Notes: generated by a model not told the origin, from the letters alone. A stretch of 64,000 bases of DNA from an uncultured Lachnospiraceae bacterium (GCA_902801585.1 CADCIU010000008.1:1-64000); one strand, 5' to 3'. Numbered from the stretch's first letter, positions 44,864 to 55,742 are shown. Made by a program: numbers and translations.

Positions 44864-46231
44864 ATGACAAAAGAAAGATACGAATCTCTGGCGCTTCAAA
44901 ACCTGAGGGAGATAGCAAAAAAAAGAGGAATGACGAAAATATCGGCGCTCAAGAAAGCTGATCTGATCGAAGCTCTTCTGAAAAAAGATGAAGAAGACGC
45001 TCAGCAGATGGCTGCGCAGAACGGCGGGCGGATTCCGCGCACGGAACAGAAAAAGCCGGATACACCGATCATACACAAAAATGAATTTGCCAGTGAGCTG
45101 GACAGCGGACAGATCGCAAACGGGATCCTGGAAGTTATGCCTGACGGATACGGTTTTATTCGCTGCGCAAATTACCTGCCGGGTGAAAATGACATCTATG
45201 TGGCCCCCAGCCAGATCCGCAGATTCAACCTCAAGACCGGAGATATTGTGAATGGAAATATCCGCGTCAAGACACAGGGGGAGAAATTCGGGGCGCTGCT
45301 TTTCGTGAAATCCGTGAACGGATTAAAACCGGAAGAAGCCAACAAGAGATATAATTTCGAGGATATGACGCCGATCTTCCCCAACGAGAGGATCCGCCTC
45401 GAGAAGAACGGCGCCGGCATCTCCATGAGAGTCATGGACCTGATGTGTCCGGTCGGAAAAGGACAGAGAGGAATGATCGTTTCCCCTCCCAAAGCCGGTA
45501 AGACAACACTTATGAAAGAGGTCGCCAAATCGGTAAAGGCCAATAATCCCGAGATCCACCTGATCATTCTCCTGATCGATGAGCGGCCGGAAGAAGTCAC
45601 AGATATCAAAGAAGCTATTGAGGGCCCCAATGTGGAGGTCATATACTCCACTTTTGACGAACTGCCTGATCACCACAAGAGAGTATCCGAGATGGTGATC
45701 GAGAGAGCCAAGCGCCTTGTAGAGCACAAGAAGGATGTCATGATCCTTCTCGACAGCATTACCCGCCTGACACGTGCATATAACCTGACCGAACCTTCCA
45801 GCGGAAGGACTCTTTCCGGCGGTCTGGATCCGGCGGCGCTCCATATGCCCAAGAGATTCTTCGGAGCCGCAAGAAACATGAGAGAGGGCGGCAGTCTAAC
45901 GATCCTTGCCACAGCACTGATCGAGACAGGCAGCAAGATGGACGAGGTCGTCTACGAGGAGTTCAAGGGAACCGGCAATATGGAAATGGTGCTCGACAGA
46001 AAGCTGTCCGAGCGCAGGATCTTCCCTGCAATAGATATACAGAAGTCCAGCACAAGAAGAGATGATCTTCTCCTTACACCGGATGAACTGGAAGCGATCA
46101 ACATGCTCCGAAGAGCCTTTAACGGCGTCAAATCCGAAGAGGCCGTCAACCAGGTGCTGGACCTCTTCTCCAAGACCAGGACCAACGGCGAATTCGTGAA
46201 CATAGTCAAAAAACAGAAATGGTTCTATTGA
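44864..46231 (+). CDS. rho: Transcription termination factor Rho
   Basis: A 455-residue RNA-dependent hexameric ATPase that ends transcription. Domains: N-terminal SAP-like helix bundle (LALQNLREIAKKRGMTKISA), the cold-shock-type RNA-binding domain (about 80-155, with GILEVMPDGYGFIRC and NDIYVAPSQIRRFNL), and the RecA-like motor with Walker A SPPKAGKTTLMKE, Walker B ILLDSITRLTRAYN, and the R-loop region LSGGLDPAALHMPKRFFGAA. The start at 44864 follows AAAAGGAGGAGC; an upstream TTG is unlikely. The gene for ribosomal protein L31, often next to rho in Firmicutes, is absent; malQ follows instead. Confidence 0.97.
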   Translation: MTKERYESLALQNLREIAKKRGMTKISALKKADLIEALLKKDEEDAQQMAAQNGGRIPRTEQKKPDTPIIHKNEFASELDSGQIANGILEVMPDGYGFIRCANYLPGENDIYVAPSQIRRFNLKTGDIVNGNIRVKTQGEKFGALLFVKSVNGLKPEEANKRYNFEDMTPIFPNERIRLEKNGAGISMRVMDLMCPVGKGQRGMIVSPPKAGKTTLMKEVAKSVKANNPEIHLIILLIDERPEEVTDIKEAIEGPNVEVIYSTFDELPDHHKRVSEMVIERAKRLVEHKKDVMILLDSITRLTRAYNLTEPSSGRTLSGGLDPAALHMPKRFFGAARNMREGGSLTILATALIETGSKMDEVVYEEFKGTGNMEMVLDRKLSERRIFPAIDIQKSSTRRDDLLLTPDELEAINMLRRAFNGVKSEEAVNQVLDLFSKTRTNGEFVNIVKKQKWFY

Positions 46232-46288
46232 CCGGAATGCAGTATATGATGATTGGAATGTGAAGAGAGTACAAAAAGAGGACTCAAA

Positions 46289-47815
46289 ATGAAAAGAAGA
46301 TGCGGCGTACTGCTTCCTGTCGCAAGTCTTCCCTCTCCTTACGGGATCGGGTGCTTTTCGTCAGAAGCATATCAATTTGTGGATTTTCTTGAGCAGGCGG
46401 GACAGACCTACTGGCAGATCCTTCCTCTGGGACAGACCGGGTACGGAGATTCCCCTTATCAGTCTTTCTCTACTTTTGCGGGAAATCCATACTTCATTGA
46501 TCCGGAACCGTTGATCGAGAGCGGATATATCGAAAGGACGGATGCAGAGCAGTTTGACTTTGGGAAAGATCCCGGAACTGTGGATTATGAGAAAATATAC
46601 AGGAGCAGGTATGTCCTTCTTCGAAAAGCATATGATAACAGTCCGTACTGTACTAATCCCTCCGGGAAATGGGCCGGCGGGGAATACGATGCCGACCGGA
46701 GAAGCTTCGAGGATTTCAGATGGGACAGTGCGCAGTGGCTTCCGGACTATGCGCTTTTCAGCGCGGTCAAGGAATATTTTGAGGGCGCCATGTTCACGCA
46801 GTGGCCGGAGGATATCCGCCTGCGGGATGCCGCCGCAATGGACCGCTACCGGATCAAGCTCGCCGATGAGATCCGATTCTATGAATTTTTGCAGTACCTC
46901 TTTGACAAACAGTGGCACAGCCTCAAAGCGTACGCGAATAAGAAGAAGATCCGGATCATAGGAGATATTCCGATCTATGTCGCTTTTGACAGCGCGGATA
47001 CCTGGAGCCATCCGGAACTGTTTGAACTGGACGAGAAAGGCTTTCCCACAGTGGTCGCCGGTGTTCCGCCGGACGCCTTTTCTGCTACGGGGCAGCTGTG
47101 GGGCAATCCAATCTACCGGTGGGAGCAGCACAAGGACAGCGGATATGATTGGTGGATGCAGCGCCTGTCGCAAATGTTCAGGCTCTACGACGTCGTCCGG
47201 ATCGATCACTTCCGGGGATTTGACGAGTTCTGGGCAATTCCCAGCGGCGAAGAGACGGCCATGAAGGGAAGATGGGAGCAGGGGCCCGGATATGACCTGT
47301 TCACTGTGATGAAGGAAAAGCTGGGGAAAAAGGATATCATCGCGGAAGATCTCGGATATCTGACCAAATCGGTGTTAAAACTCGTAAAGCGCACTGGTTA
47401 TCCCGGCATGAAGGTCCTTCAGTTTGCCTTTGAGTCGGGTGCGGACAACACTTATCTTCCGCATCAATATACAGCCAATTCCGTCGTTTATACCGGCACC
47501 CATGACAACAATACAATCCGCGGCTGGTACAACTCTTTGGGCAAAAAAGAGAGACAATTTGTGAGGAAATATGCAAACATCCGCAGCAGCCGGACGGCTG
47601 CATGGGACCTGATCAGGCTGGCTTTCGGGAGCGTCGCGGATACGGCGATCATTCCCATCCAGGACTACCTGGATATCGGTTCCGAAGGGAGGATCAACAC
47701 ACCCTCGACACTTGGCGGAAACTGGTGCTGGAGACTGCTGCCGGGACAGCTCACACCGGAGCTGGCATCTAAGATGAGAGAACTTGCACAGACCTACGGC
47801 AGAAGCGCCGGTTAA
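46289..47815 (+). CDS. malQ: 4-alpha-glucanotransferase (amylomaltase, GH77)
   Basis: A 508-residue cytoplasmic enzyme that transfers glucan chains, making longer maltodextrins for phosphorylase. GH77 motifs: the N-terminal RRCGVLLPVASLPSPYGIG, GDSPYQSFSTFAGNP, nucleophile region VRIDHFRGF, acid/base IIAEDLGYLT and YTGTHDNNT. Start 46289 follows AAGAGGACTCAAA. It lies 57 bases after rho and works in the same pathway as the phosphorylase 4 kb upstream. Confidence 0.95.
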   Translation: MKRRCGVLLPVASLPSPYGIGCFSSEAYQFVDFLEQAGQTYWQILPLGQTGYGDSPYQSFSTFAGNPYFIDPEPLIESGYIERTDAEQFDFGKDPGTVDYEKIYRSRYVLLRKAYDNSPYCTNPSGKWAGGEYDADRRSFEDFRWDSAQWLPDYALFSAVKEYFEGAMFTQWPEDIRLRDAAAMDRYRIKLADEIRFYEFLQYLFDKQWHSLKAYANKKKIRIIGDIPIYVAFDSADTWSHPELFELDEKGFPTVVAGVPPDAFSATGQLWGNPIYRWEQHKDSGYDWWMQRLSQMFRLYDVVRIDHFRGFDEFWAIPSGEETAMKGRWEQGPGYDLFTVMKEKLGKKDIIAEDLGYLTKSVLKLVKRTGYPGMKVLQFAFESGADNTYLPHQYTANSVVYTGTHDNNTIRGWYNSLGKKERQFVRKYANIRSSRTAAWDLIRLAFGSVADTAIIPIQDYLDIGSEGRINTPSTLGGNWCWRLLPGQLTPELASKMRELAQTYGRSAG

Positions 47816-47853
47816 AGATTCATTTATTATTCAGACTTAATCAGATTTCCGGG

Positions 47854-47883
47854 TTGGATTTTTGAAAGAGGCTGTGTTATAAT
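47854..47883 (+). promoter_or_regulatory. Promoter of tig
   Basis: -35 TTGGAT (47854-47859), 18 bases, and an extended -10 TGT-TATAAT (TATAAT at 47878-47883). Confidence 0.65.
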
Positions 47884-47922
47884 GCACTGTAATTGTGTAA
47901 ATCAGACAGGAGGATACTTTCA

Positions 47923-49215
47923 ATGAGCGTTACGGTTGAAAAACTGGAAAACAGTATGGCGAAACTCACGATCGAAGTGAGCGCCGAGGACTTTGATAAA
48001 GCAATCGATAAGGTATATTTTAAGCAGAGGGGAAGACTGAACGTACCCGGCTTCCGCAAAGGCAAAGCTCCCAGAAGGATTCTGGAGAAGGCATACGGCA
48101 CCGGCATCTTCCTTGAGGATGCGATCAACGATACGATCAACAGCACATATCCCAAGTATGCGCAGGAGAGTGAGATCAGCGATGAGATCTCTTCCAATCC
48201 TGAGATCGAACTCGTGCAGGCACAGCCCGGAGAGCCGCTTATCTATACCGCAGTCGTTGCTGTAAAGCCTCCGGTAGGCCTTGGCAAATATAAAGGCGTA
48301 GTGATCGATAAGATCGATGTCGAAGTCACAGATGAAGAAGTCGAGGAGAAGCTCAAGGCGGAGCAGGAGAAGAATGCTGCGACCAATGAAGTCAAGGACA
48401 GAGCAGTCGCTGACGGAGACGAGATCAAACTGAATTTCGAGGGATTTGTCGACGGTGTCGCGTTTGAAGGCGGCAAGGGCGAGAACTTCAGCCTCAAGAT
48501 CGGTTCCGGCTCTTTCATCCCCGGATTCGAGGAGCAGCTGGTCGGCGCAGAGATCGGCAAGGAAATGGAAGTGAATGTGACCTTCCCCGAAGATTATCAC
48601 GCAGCAGATCTTGCGGGAAAGCCCGCTGTATTCAAGTGCACAGTGCTCAGCATCAGCGAGAAGGTTCTCCCTGAGCTCAACGACGAGTTCGCAGATGACG
48701 TCTCCGAGTTCTCCACACTGGAGGAATACAAGGAAGACATCCGCAAGAACCTGAGGGAACAGAAGGAGACACAGGCCAAGACCGAGAAGGAAAACAAGGT
48801 GATCGACGCGATCATTGCTGATTCCGAGATTGAGATCCCCGAGCCCATGCTCAAGACCCAGCAGGAGCAGATCGTTGATGAGTTCGCGCAGAGACTGCAG
48901 TCTCAGGGACTGAACATCGATCAGTATTTCACTTACATGGGCAGCAGCAGAGAGAAGATGCTCGAGGATGTGAAAGATCAGGCTGACAAGCGCATCCGCA
49001 CACGCCTGATCCTTGAGAAGATCGTCAAGGAAGAGAACATTACAGCAACAGAAGAGGACTTCGAGGTAGAACTCGGAAAACTTGCTGAGGCGTACGGAAC
49101 AGACCTTGATACGATCAAGAAGATTTTTGAGGGAAGAGAGAAAGACAGAATGATGGAGGATATCGCTGTACAGAAGGCAGTTTCCTTCGTCGCTGACAAT
49201 GCTGTAGAGAAGTAA
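47923..49215 (+). CDS. tig: Trigger factor (ribosome-associated chaperone, peptidyl-prolyl isomerase)
   Basis: A 430-residue chaperone that meets nascent chains at the ribosome exit. The ribosome-docking signature is present as [18 protein letters not shown] (about residues 42-59). The FKBP-type isomerase domain covers about 155-240 ([30 protein letters not shown]). The helical C-terminal arms follow, ending [28 protein letters not shown] precedes ATG 47923; the frame is open a few codons earlier without a site. It heads the tig-clpP-clpX cluster. Confidence 0.97.
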   Translation: MSVTVEKLENSMAKLTIEVSAEDFDKAIDKVYFKQRGRLNVPGFRKGKAPRRILEKAYGTGIFLEDAINDTINSTYPKYAQESEISDEISSNPEIELVQAQPGEPLIYTAVVAVKPPVGLGKYKGVVIDKIDVEVTDEEVEEKLKAEQEKNAATNEVKDRAVADGDEIKLNFEGFVDGVAFEGGKGENFSLKIGSGSFIPGFEEQLVGAEIGKEMEVNVTFPEDYHAADLAGKPAVFKCTVLSISEKVLPELNDEFADDVSEFSTLEEYKEDIRKNLREQKETQAKTEKENKVIDAIIADSEIEIPEPMLKTQQEQIVDEFAQRLQSQGLNIDQYFTYMGSSREKMLEDVKDQADKRIRTRLILEKIVKEENITATEEDFEVELGKLAEAYGTDLDTIKKIFEGREKDRMMEDIAVQKAVSFVADNAVEK

Positions 49216-49220
49216 TAGGT

Positions 49221-49249
49221 CGGCGGAGTGCAGGATCTGTGCTCCGCCG
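49221..49249 (+). promoter_or_regulatory. Hairpin between tig and clpP
   Basis: A 12-bp stem (49221-49232 with 49238-49249, two G-U pairs) and a 5-base loop. No T run follows, so it may be a processing or attenuation element rather than a full terminator. Confidence 0.55.
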
Positions 49250-49289
49250 CCATATATTGCATTGTATGACAACGGATTGGAGAATAAAG

Positions 49290-49895
49290 ATGGCTAATTA
49301 TATTCCTTATGTAATTGAACAGACCGGGACAGGCGAGCGCTCTTATGATATTTTCTCCCGTCTTCTCAAGGAGAGGATCATCTTTTTGGGAGATCAGGTG
49401 ACAGATACATCGGCCGAGCTGATCGTGGCCCAGATGCTGTTCCTGGAAGGAGAAGATCCCGATAAGGATATTCAGTTCTACATTAACAGCCCCGGCGGCT
49501 CTATTTCCGCCGGTATGGCGATTTATGATACGATGCAGTTTGTTAAATGCGATGTGTCCACGATCTGTGTCGGACTTGCCGCCAGCATGGGAGCGTTTCT
49601 TCTTGCGGGCGGAACCAAGGGGAAGAGATATTCACTGCCCCACTCTGAGATCCTGATCCATCAGCCTCTGGGAGGAACGGAAGGACAGGCTTCCGACATT
49701 GCGATCCAGGCTGCACATATGGCTTCGATCAAGGAGAGAATGAACAGGATCCTGGCACAGAACACAGGCCAGCCCTATGAAAAGATCGTCATGGATACAG
49801 ACCGCGACAACTGGATGACACCGGAGCAGGCGCTGGAATACGGTCTGATCGACCGGATCTATACAACGCGCAAGGAGATTACAGATGGCAGATAA
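49290..49895 (+). CDS. clpP: ATP-dependent Clp protease proteolytic subunit
   Basis: A 201-residue serine protease forming the tetradecameric Clp chamber. The catalytic triad is visible: Ser99 in GLAASMGAF, His124 in EILIHQP and an Asp near 173 in VMDTDRD. The N-terminus [20 protein letters not shown] is normal. Start 49290 follows TTGGAGAATAAAG. It overlaps the first 11 bases of clpX, so the two are translationally coupled. Confidence 0.98.
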   Translation: MANYIPYVIEQTGTGERSYDIFSRLLKERIIFLGDQVTDTSAELIVAQMLFLEGEDPDKDIQFYINSPGGSISAGMAIYDTMQFVKCDVSTICVGLAASMGAFLLAGGTKGKRYSLPHSEILIHQPLGGTEGQASDIAIQAAHMASIKERMNRILAQNTGQPYEKIVMDTDRDNWMTPEQALEYGLIDRIYTTRKEITDGR

Positions 49896-51183
49896 GACGA
49901 AGATGCAGCCGCCCCGCAGGTGCTCGTTCTGCAACAGGACGGAGAATCAGGTGGCTAAATTGATCGCAGGCCCGGAAAATGTCTATATCTGTGATGAGTG
50001 TGTCGCCATATGCGCCGATATTATCGACGAGTCCATGCAGGAAATGGATCTGTCCGCGGCAGAGTCTGCTGTCTCCGGCATCAATCTCTTAAAACCTCTG
50101 GAGATCAAGAACTTCCTGGATGAATATGTGATCGGACAGGATGAGGCCAAGAAGACGCTGGCAGTATCCGTTTACAACCACTACAAGAGAGTCACGATGG
50201 CACCCGGAGTCAAAGAGGACGACGGCGTCGAACTGCAAAAGAGCAATATTCTGCTGCTGGGCCCCACGGGATCCGGCAAGACCTATTTGGCCCAGACGCT
50301 GGCTAAGATCATCAATGTGCCGTTTGCCATCGCAGACGCAACCACATTGACGGAAGCCGGTTATGTCGGTGAAGATGTAGAGAATATACTTCTCAAACTG
50401 ATCCAGGCTGCCGATTACAATATCGAGCGCGCCGAATACGGTATCATCTATATTGATGAGATCGACAAAATATCGAAAAAGGGCGAGAATGTCTCGATCA
50501 CCAGAGATGTATCCGGTGAGGGCGTTCAGCAGGCCCTCTTGAAGATCATTGAGGGAACGAATGCTTCCGTTCCGCCCCAGGGCGGCCGCAAGCACCCGCA
50601 GCAGGAACTGATCCAGATCGACACGACCAATATACTGTTTATCGTCGGCGGTGCTTTTGACGGACTCGATAAGATCATAAATGCCCGTATGGACAGGAGG
50701 TCCATGGGATTTCATGCTGCTGTCGAGGGGCATGATTCCAAGAAGCTTGATGAGACCTTAAGACAGGTCCTCCCTCAGGACCTGGTGAAGTTCGGGCTGA
50801 TCCCCGAGTTCATCGGCCGTGTGCCGGTCGTCACCACCCTCAACGAGCTCGACAGAGAAGCGCTGATCAGGATCCTGAAGGAACCCAAGAACGCGCTGGT
50901 CAAGCAGTATAAGAAACTGTTCTCATATGACCATGTGGAGCTCAACTTCGAGGATGATGCGCTGGACGCCATCGCTGACCTGGCGGTGGAGAGAAAGACG
51001 GGCGCGAGAGGACTCAGGTCCATCATGGAAAAAGTTATGATGGATGTGATGTTCACGATTCCCTCCGATCAGACCATTAAGGAATGTGTGATCACAAAGG
51101 AATCTGTGCTGGAAGGGGCTTCTCCCCGGATCGTCCGAGAGACTCCCCAGATCAAGACGATCGAACTGCTGGAGGCCAAGTGA
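49885..51183 (+). CDS. clpX: Clp protease ATPase subunit ClpX
   Basis: A 432-residue AAA+ unfoldase that feeds substrates to ClpP. The N-terminal zinc-binding domain has [11 protein letters not shown] and CDECVAIC (four cysteines within the first 45 residues). Walker A is GPTGSGKT, the Walker B region [10 protein letters not shown], and the ClpP-docking IGF-type loop lies in the segment before [10 protein letters not shown]. The C-terminal domain ends normally ([18 protein letters not shown]). Overlaps clpP. The lon gene that often follows is absent. Confidence 0.98.
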   Translation: MADKTKMQPPRRCSFCNRTENQVAKLIAGPENVYICDECVAICADIIDESMQEMDLSAAESAVSGINLLKPLEIKNFLDEYVIGQDEAKKTLAVSVYNHYKRVTMAPGVKEDDGVELQKSNILLLGPTGSGKTYLAQTLAKIINVPFAIADATTLTEAGYVGEDVENILLKLIQAADYNIERAEYGIIYIDEIDKISKKGENVSITRDVSGEGVQQALLKIIEGTNASVPPQGGRKHPQQELIQIDTTNILFIVGGAFDGLDKIINARMDRRSMGFHAAVEGHDSKKLDETLRQVLPQDLVKFGLIPEFIGRVPVVTTLNELDREALIRILKEPKNALVKQYKKLFSYDHVELNFEDDALDAIADLAVERKTGARGLRSIMEKVMMDVMFTIPSDQTIKECVITKESVLEGASPRIVRETPQIKTIELLEAK

Positions 51184-51215
51184 CGGCCTCGTGACTGTGA
51201 AGTCCGGCAGTATTT

Positions 51216-51321
51216 TGACAGACCTGTCATTCAATATGATGAATTATGATGAAATGAAAGATTTCGCTTCTGCATACTGTGCGGAAGCGAAATTTGTATA
51301 CGGCACTTTTACCCGGTGCCG
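51216..51321 (+). promoter_or_regulatory. Three palindromes in the clpX-engB interval
   Basis: TGACAG-AC-CTGTCA (51216-51229) overlaps a -35-like TTGACA. A 13-bp hairpin with ATTTCGCTTC/GAAGCGAAAT outer arms spans 51261-51293 and is followed by TTGT. CGGCAC/GTGCCG (51301-51321) lies just upstream of the engB ribosome site. Together they probably end the clpX transcript and start or tune engB. Confidence 0.5.
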
Positions 51322-51357
51322 GTGAAAATAGTAATAACATATCAGGAGAGGACGCTT

Positions 51358-51963
51358 ATGATCATCAAAACGGTAAACCTTGAGACAGTATGCGGTATTA
51401 CGAGCAAACTGCCTGACAATAAACTGCCGGAGTTTGCATTTGCAGGAAAGAGCAATGTTGGAAAATCGACGCTGATCAATGCACTGATGAATCGGAAATC
51501 CTATGCGAGAACGAGCTCTATGCCCGGAAAAACGCAGACGATCAATTATTATAATGTCAATGATGCTTTTTATCTCGTAGATCTGCCGGGATACGGTTAT
51601 GCCACAGCAGGTGTTAAGGTCAAACAGCAGTGGGGCAAAATGATCGAGAATTATCTGCACACGAGCAGGAAGCTCGAAGCGGTCTTCTTATTGGTGGATG
51701 CCAGACATGAGCCTTCGGAAAACGACGTGATGATGTTTGACTGGGTGCTCGCTGCGGGATTCACACCCTATGTGATCGCGACCAAATCCGATAAATTAAA
51801 GAGAAGCCAGATCGCTAAGCAGATGGCGATGATCCGAAGAACGATCAGGGACAAGAGCACGGCCGGACGCGACGTGAGTTTTGAAGTGATACCGTTCTCA
51901 GGACTCAGCAAAGCGGGCAGAGAAGACATATATACAGTCTTGGAAGGTTTTCTTTCAGAATAA
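51358..51963 (+). CDS. engB: Ribosome-biogenesis GTPase EngB/YsxC
   Basis: A 201-residue GTPase needed for late assembly of the large ribosomal subunit. G motifs: G1 GKSNVGKST, G2 threonine in GKTQTINYY, G3 DLPGYGYA, G4 TKSDK and G5-like VIPFSG. AGGAGAGGACGCTT precedes ATG 51358. The family commonly follows clpX-lon in Firmicutes, which matches the local order except for the missing lon. Confidence 0.96.
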   Translation: MIIKTVNLETVCGITSKLPDNKLPEFAFAGKSNVGKSTLINALMNRKSYARTSSMPGKTQTINYYNVNDAFYLVDLPGYGYATAGVKVKQQWGKMIENYLHTSRKLEAVFLLVDARHEPSENDVMMFDWVLAAGFTPYVIATKSDKLKRSQIAKQMAMIRRTIRDKSTAGRDVSFEVIPFSGLSKAGREDIYTVLEGFLSE

Positions 51964-51969
51964 AACATA

Positions 51970-51978
51970 TGCTATAAT
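51970..51978 (+). promoter_or_regulatory. Extended -10 promoter of the DUF308 gene
   Basis: TGC-TATAAT, an extended -10 with no clear -35, immediately after the engB stop; a leader of roughly 95 bases follows. Confidence 0.45.
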
Positions 51979-52081
51979 AAAAAAAAGATATGCTTAAATT
52001 TGCTAAAGTCTATTCGTCGACCGGCTGCCCGGGGAGCAGTCTGATATCGGCATAATGAAAAAAGCATATTTGGAGGGGTAT

Positions 52082-53026
52082 ATGAAAAGCTATAAGACGA
52101 ATCGTATCATTTTCTCTGTCGGAGCTGTGATCATCGGAATCGTGCTGCTGATCTGGCCGGGAACCAGCCTCAACATCATAAGCCGATGCATCGGTATTGC
52201 GCTCGCTGTCGGCGGTCTTGTTGCGGGGGGATTCTTCATCAAGGACCATGAATCTTTGTCCAGATCGTTTCTGCTTGTAATGGGCGTGATCATGATCATT
52301 TGCGGTGTGGTCATCTTTCTGCATCCCTATGATCTGGTTCGGCTGATTCCGTCCATCATGGGTGTTCTCGTGCTGGTCAGCGGCATCGTCAATCTCATGG
52401 AGACCTTCACTCTGTCGAAGCGGAAATATTCCAAGTGGTGGGTCTCGCTGATCATTTCACTGCTCACGATCGGAGCGGGCATCTTTCTCGTCAAGTATGC
52501 GTTCGACCTCGTGGCGATCATTACCAGGATCGCAGGAGGAATCCTGCTGTTTGACGGCGTCTCGGATCTGTGGGTCACTTCAAGGGTTCTGAGCTCTTCG
52601 AAAGAATCGGCGGTCGACGGCGTGATCGTAAGTGAGAAAGAAGCAGCGGAAGAAGGCACAGACAGCAAGACGCCTCAGGGAGCTGAAGCGCAGAAGGCCG
52701 AAACACCGAAGGCGGCAGAAGCATCTGTAAAGCCGCAGCCAGCAGCGTCTCAGGAAGCACCGGCAGAATCGTCTGTAAAGCCGCAGCCTGCAGCGGCGCA
52801 GGAAGCACCCGTGGAATCGAAGCCAGCAGCGGCGCAGCAAGTACCCATTGAGCCGCAGCCTGCAGCCGACCAGGAGACACCTGCAATGCCGCAGACAGAC
52901 GCCAAGGCTGAGGACGGAAAAGGAAAAATCGGTATATCCGAGACGGCGAATTCGGACATCCCTGAATATATGCTCTATATGGACGCGGACAACAACTTGT
53001 ACGATGGAGGAGACAGTACTCCGTAA
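52082..53026 (+). CDS. DUF308-type membrane protein with long Pro/Ala/Gln-rich tail
   Basis: A 314-residue protein. The first 180 residues hold about six transmembrane helices in the paired DUF308 (HdeD-like) pattern, e.g. FSVGAVIIGIVLLIWPG and LIPSIMGVLVLVSGIVNLME. The cytoplasmic or extracellular tail (about 190-285) is low complexity, with repeated KPQPAAxQEAPxES units, then DIPEYMLYMDADNNLYD. GGAGGGG lies five bases before ATG 52082; an ATG nine codons upstream is possible. HdeD relatives are linked to acid or stress tolerance in enterobacteria; function here is unknown. Confidence 0.82.
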   Translation: MKSYKTNRIIFSVGAVIIGIVLLIWPGTSLNIISRCIGIALAVGGLVAGGFFIKDHESLSRSFLLVMGVIMIICGVVIFLHPYDLVRLIPSIMGVLVLVSGIVNLMETFTLSKRKYSKWWVSLIISLLTIGAGIFLVKYAFDLVAIITRIAGGILLFDGVSDLWVTSRVLSSSKESAVDGVIVSEKEAAEEGTDSKTPQGAEAQKAETPKAAEASVKPQPAASQEAPAESSVKPQPAAAQEAPVESKPAAAQQVPIEPQPAADQETPAMPQTDAKAEDGKGKIGISETANSDIPEYMLYMDADNNLYDGGDSTP

Positions 53027-53065
53027 AGCGGATTCGTATACAGCAAAATGTTTTTGTAAAAAAGC

Positions 53066-53093
53066 TTGACATTCATGCGACGCGTGTTATAGT
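53066..53093 (+). promoter_or_regulatory. Promoter of clpB
   Basis: Consensus -35 TTGACA (53066-53071), 16 bases, -10 TATAGT (53088-53093). No CIRCE element or CtsR-type GGTCAAA repeat is visible around it. Confidence 0.75.
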
Positions 53094-53133
53094 AGTTATA
53101 GAACAAACAAATTAAGCAAGGAGGACAAGCGCA

Positions 53134-55737
53134 ATGAATATTCAAAAGTTTACACAAAAGTCCATTGAAGCTGTGAATCAGTGCGAAAAGCTTGCCTATG
53201 AATACGGAAATCAGCAGATCGAACAGGAGCATCTGCTTTACAGTCTTTTGACCATAGATGACAGCCTTATTCTGAAGCTCGTTCAGAAGATGGGTATCGA
53301 TCCCGGGGAGTTCAAGATGAGAGCGGAAAGGGCTCTCGCCGGCCTCAACAAGGTGAGCGGATCCGGCGCAAGAGTCTATGTGAGCGGAGATCTTAACAAA
53401 GTGCTTCTGGGAGCTGAAAATGAGGCGAAGCAGCTGGGCGACGAATACGTGAGCGTTGAGCACCTGTTCCTTTCGCTCATAAGGAATGCCGACCGCACGA
53501 TTGGACAGATCTTCAAGGAATACGGGATCACCAGAGATACATTCCTCAAAGCGCTTTCGACCGTCCGCGGCAATCAGAGGGTCACAACGGACAATCCGGA
53601 GGCAACCTATGACACACTTGCCAAATACGGCGAGGAGCTCGTCGGCAAGGCCAGGGACCAGAAACTGGATCCCGTCATCGGAAGAGATGCGGAAATTAGA
53701 AATGTCGTCCGCATCCTTTCCAGAAAGACCAAGAACAATCCTGTTCTGATCGGCGAACCCGGCGTCGGCAAGACGGCAGTCGTCGAGGGACTGGCACAGA
53801 GAATCGCGGCGGGCGACGTGCCCGAGGGACTCAAGGACAAGAAGATCTTTTCCCTCAATATGGGCTCACTGGTCGCGGGGGCAAAATACAGAGGAGAGTT
53901 TGAGGAGAGACTCAAAGCCGTATTGGAGGACGTGCGCCAGAGCGACGGCGAGATCATCCTCTTTATCGATGAGCTTCACACGATCGTCGGTGCGGGTAAA
54001 TCCGAGGGCGCAATGGACGCCGGCAATATGCTCAAGCCCATGCTGGCCAGAGGAGAACTGCACTGCATCGGAGCCACGACCCTCAAGGAATACAGGCAGT
54101 ATATTGAAAAGGACGCAGCACTGGAGAGAAGATTCCAGCCTGTCATGGTAGATGAGCCGACAGTCGAAGATACGATCTCTATTTTGCGCGGCCTTAAGGA
54201 GCGCTATGAAGTTTATCATGGCGTCAAGATCATGGATAACGCACTTGTCAGTGCAGCGATCCTCTCAAACCGCTATATCTCCGACAGATTCCTGCCGGAT
54301 AAGGCGATCGACCTCGTCGATGAAGCTTGCGCACTGATCAAGACGGAGATGAATTCTCTTCCCACAGAGCTCGATGAACTTCAGAGGAAGATCCTTCAGC
54401 TGGAGATCGAGGAGACTGCGCTTAAGAAAGAGGATGACAAACTCAGCATCGAGCGTCTGCAGGACCTGCAGAAAGAGCTGGCTGAGCTCAAGGAATCTTT
54501 CGCTTCGATGAAGGCGCAGTGGGAAAACGAGAAAGCAAGAGTGGACAACCTCTCCAAGATCCGCGAACAGATCGACCAGGTCAACCAGGAGATCCAGAAA
54601 GCTCAGCAGATCGGCGATCTGAATAAAGCGGCAGAACTTCAGTACGGAACGCTGCCTTCTCTTAAGAAGCAGCTGGCCGATGAAGAGGGCAAGATCAAGG
54701 ACGAGGACGTGTCACTGGTACACGAGCGCGTGACGGAAAACGAGATCGGAAGGATCGTTTCGCGCTGGACAGGGATCCCGATCAGCAAACTGACGGAGAG
54801 TGAGCGCAGCAAGACCCTGCATCTGGATGACGAACTGCACAAGAGAGTCATCGGACAGGATGAAGCAGTGACGAAAGTCTCCGAGGCGATCCTGCGAAGC
54901 AAAGCGGGCATCAAGGATCCCACGAAACCGATCGGCTCCTTTATGTTCCTGGGCCCTACCGGCGTCGGCAAGACGGAACTGGCCAAGGCACTGGCACAGT
55001 CACTGTTCGATGATGAGAAAAACATCGTTCGAATCGATATGAGTGAGTATATGGAGAAGTTCTCCGTATCGAGACTGATCGGAGCGCCGCCCGGATATGT
55101 CGGATACGAGGAAGGCGGACAGCTGACGGAGGCCGTGCGCCGCAAACCCTACAGCGTTGTGCTGTTCGATGAGATCGAGAAGGCACATCCTGACGTATTC
55201 AACGTATTGCTGCAGGTCCTTGACGACGGACGTATCACGGATTCCCAGGGCAGGACCGTGGACTTCAAGAATACGATCCTGATCATGACCTCCAACATCG
55301 GAGCGCAGCAGATCCTTGCGGATCTTGAAGACAACAAAGGCAAAGAGGACGAGATCACGGAAGAGACACAGGAGCAGGTCATGAACCTCCTGCACGCTCA
55401 TTTCCGTCCCGAGTTCCTCAACAGACTGGATGAGATCATCCTGTTCAAGCCTCTGACCAAGGCGAACATCACAGGCATTATTGACCTGATCATCGCTGAC
55501 CTCAATAAGAGACTTGAGGACAGACAGATCACCATTCGGCTGACAGACGAAGCCAAGAACTTTGTGGCAGACGAAGCTTATGATCCTTCATACGGCGCAA
55601 GACCCATCAAGAGATATATCCAGAAGCATGTGGAGACCCTCTCTGCGAGACTGATCCTGCAGGACCAGGTGGAAGAGGGGGATACGATCGAGATCGGTGT
55701 GGCGGATGGAAAGCTTGAGGCACATGTGGTGGAATAA
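53134..55737 (+). CDS. clpB: ATP-dependent disaggregase ClpB
   Basis: An 867-residue Hsp100 protein that dissolves aggregates with DnaK. The double Clp N-terminal domain (1-145), AAA1 with Walker A GEPGVGKT, the coiled-coil middle domain (about 405-525), AAA2 with GPTGVGKT and the small C-terminal domain are all visible. The substrate-gripping pore loop KYRGEFEER and the second-ring GYVGYEEGG are normal. AAGGAGGACAAGCGCA precedes the ATG. Ends at a long inverted repeat that probably terminates transcription. Confidence 0.98.
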   Translation: MNIQKFTQKSIEAVNQCEKLAYEYGNQQIEQEHLLYSLLTIDDSLILKLVQKMGIDPGEFKMRAERALAGLNKVSGSGARVYVSGDLNKVLLGAENEAKQLGDEYVSVEHLFLSLIRNADRTIGQIFKEYGITRDTFLKALSTVRGNQRVTTDNPEATYDTLAKYGEELVGKARDQKLDPVIGRDAEIRNVVRILSRKTKNNPVLIGEPGVGKTAVVEGLAQRIAAGDVPEGLKDKKIFSLNMGSLVAGAKYRGEFEERLKAVLEDVRQSDGEIILFIDELHTIVGAGKSEGAMDAGNMLKPMLARGELHCIGATTLKEYRQYIEKDAALERRFQPVMVDEPTVEDTISILRGLKERYEVYHGVKIMDNALVSAAILSNRYISDRFLPDKAIDLVDEACALIKTEMNSLPTELDELQRKILQLEIEETALKKEDDKLSIERLQDLQKELAELKESFASMKAQWENEKARVDNLSKIREQIDQVNQEIQKAQQIGDLNKAAELQYGTLPSLKKQLADEEGKIKDEDVSLVHERVTENEIGRIVSRWTGIPISKLTESERSKTLHLDDELHKRVIGQDEAVTKVSEAILRSKAGIKDPTKPIGSFMFLGPTGVGKTELAKALAQSLFDDEKNIVRIDMSEYMEKFSVSRLIGAPPGYVGYEEGGQLTEAVRRKPYSVVLFDEIEKAHPDVFNVLLQVLDDGRITDSQGRTVDFKNTILIMTSNIGAQQILADLEDNKGKEDEITEETQEQVMNLLHAHFRPEFLNRLDEIILFKPLTKANITGIIDLIIADLNKRLEDRQITIRLTDEAKNFVADEAYDPSYGARPIKRYIQKHVETLSARLILQDQVEEGDTIEIGVADGKLEAHVVE

Positions 55738-55742
55738 CGGAT

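Noticed and set aside
53030..53133. CIRCE or CtsR operator upstream of clpB
   Set aside because: Neither the TTAGCACTC inverted repeat nor GGTCAAA direct repeats can be found; only a vegetative-type promoter is visible.
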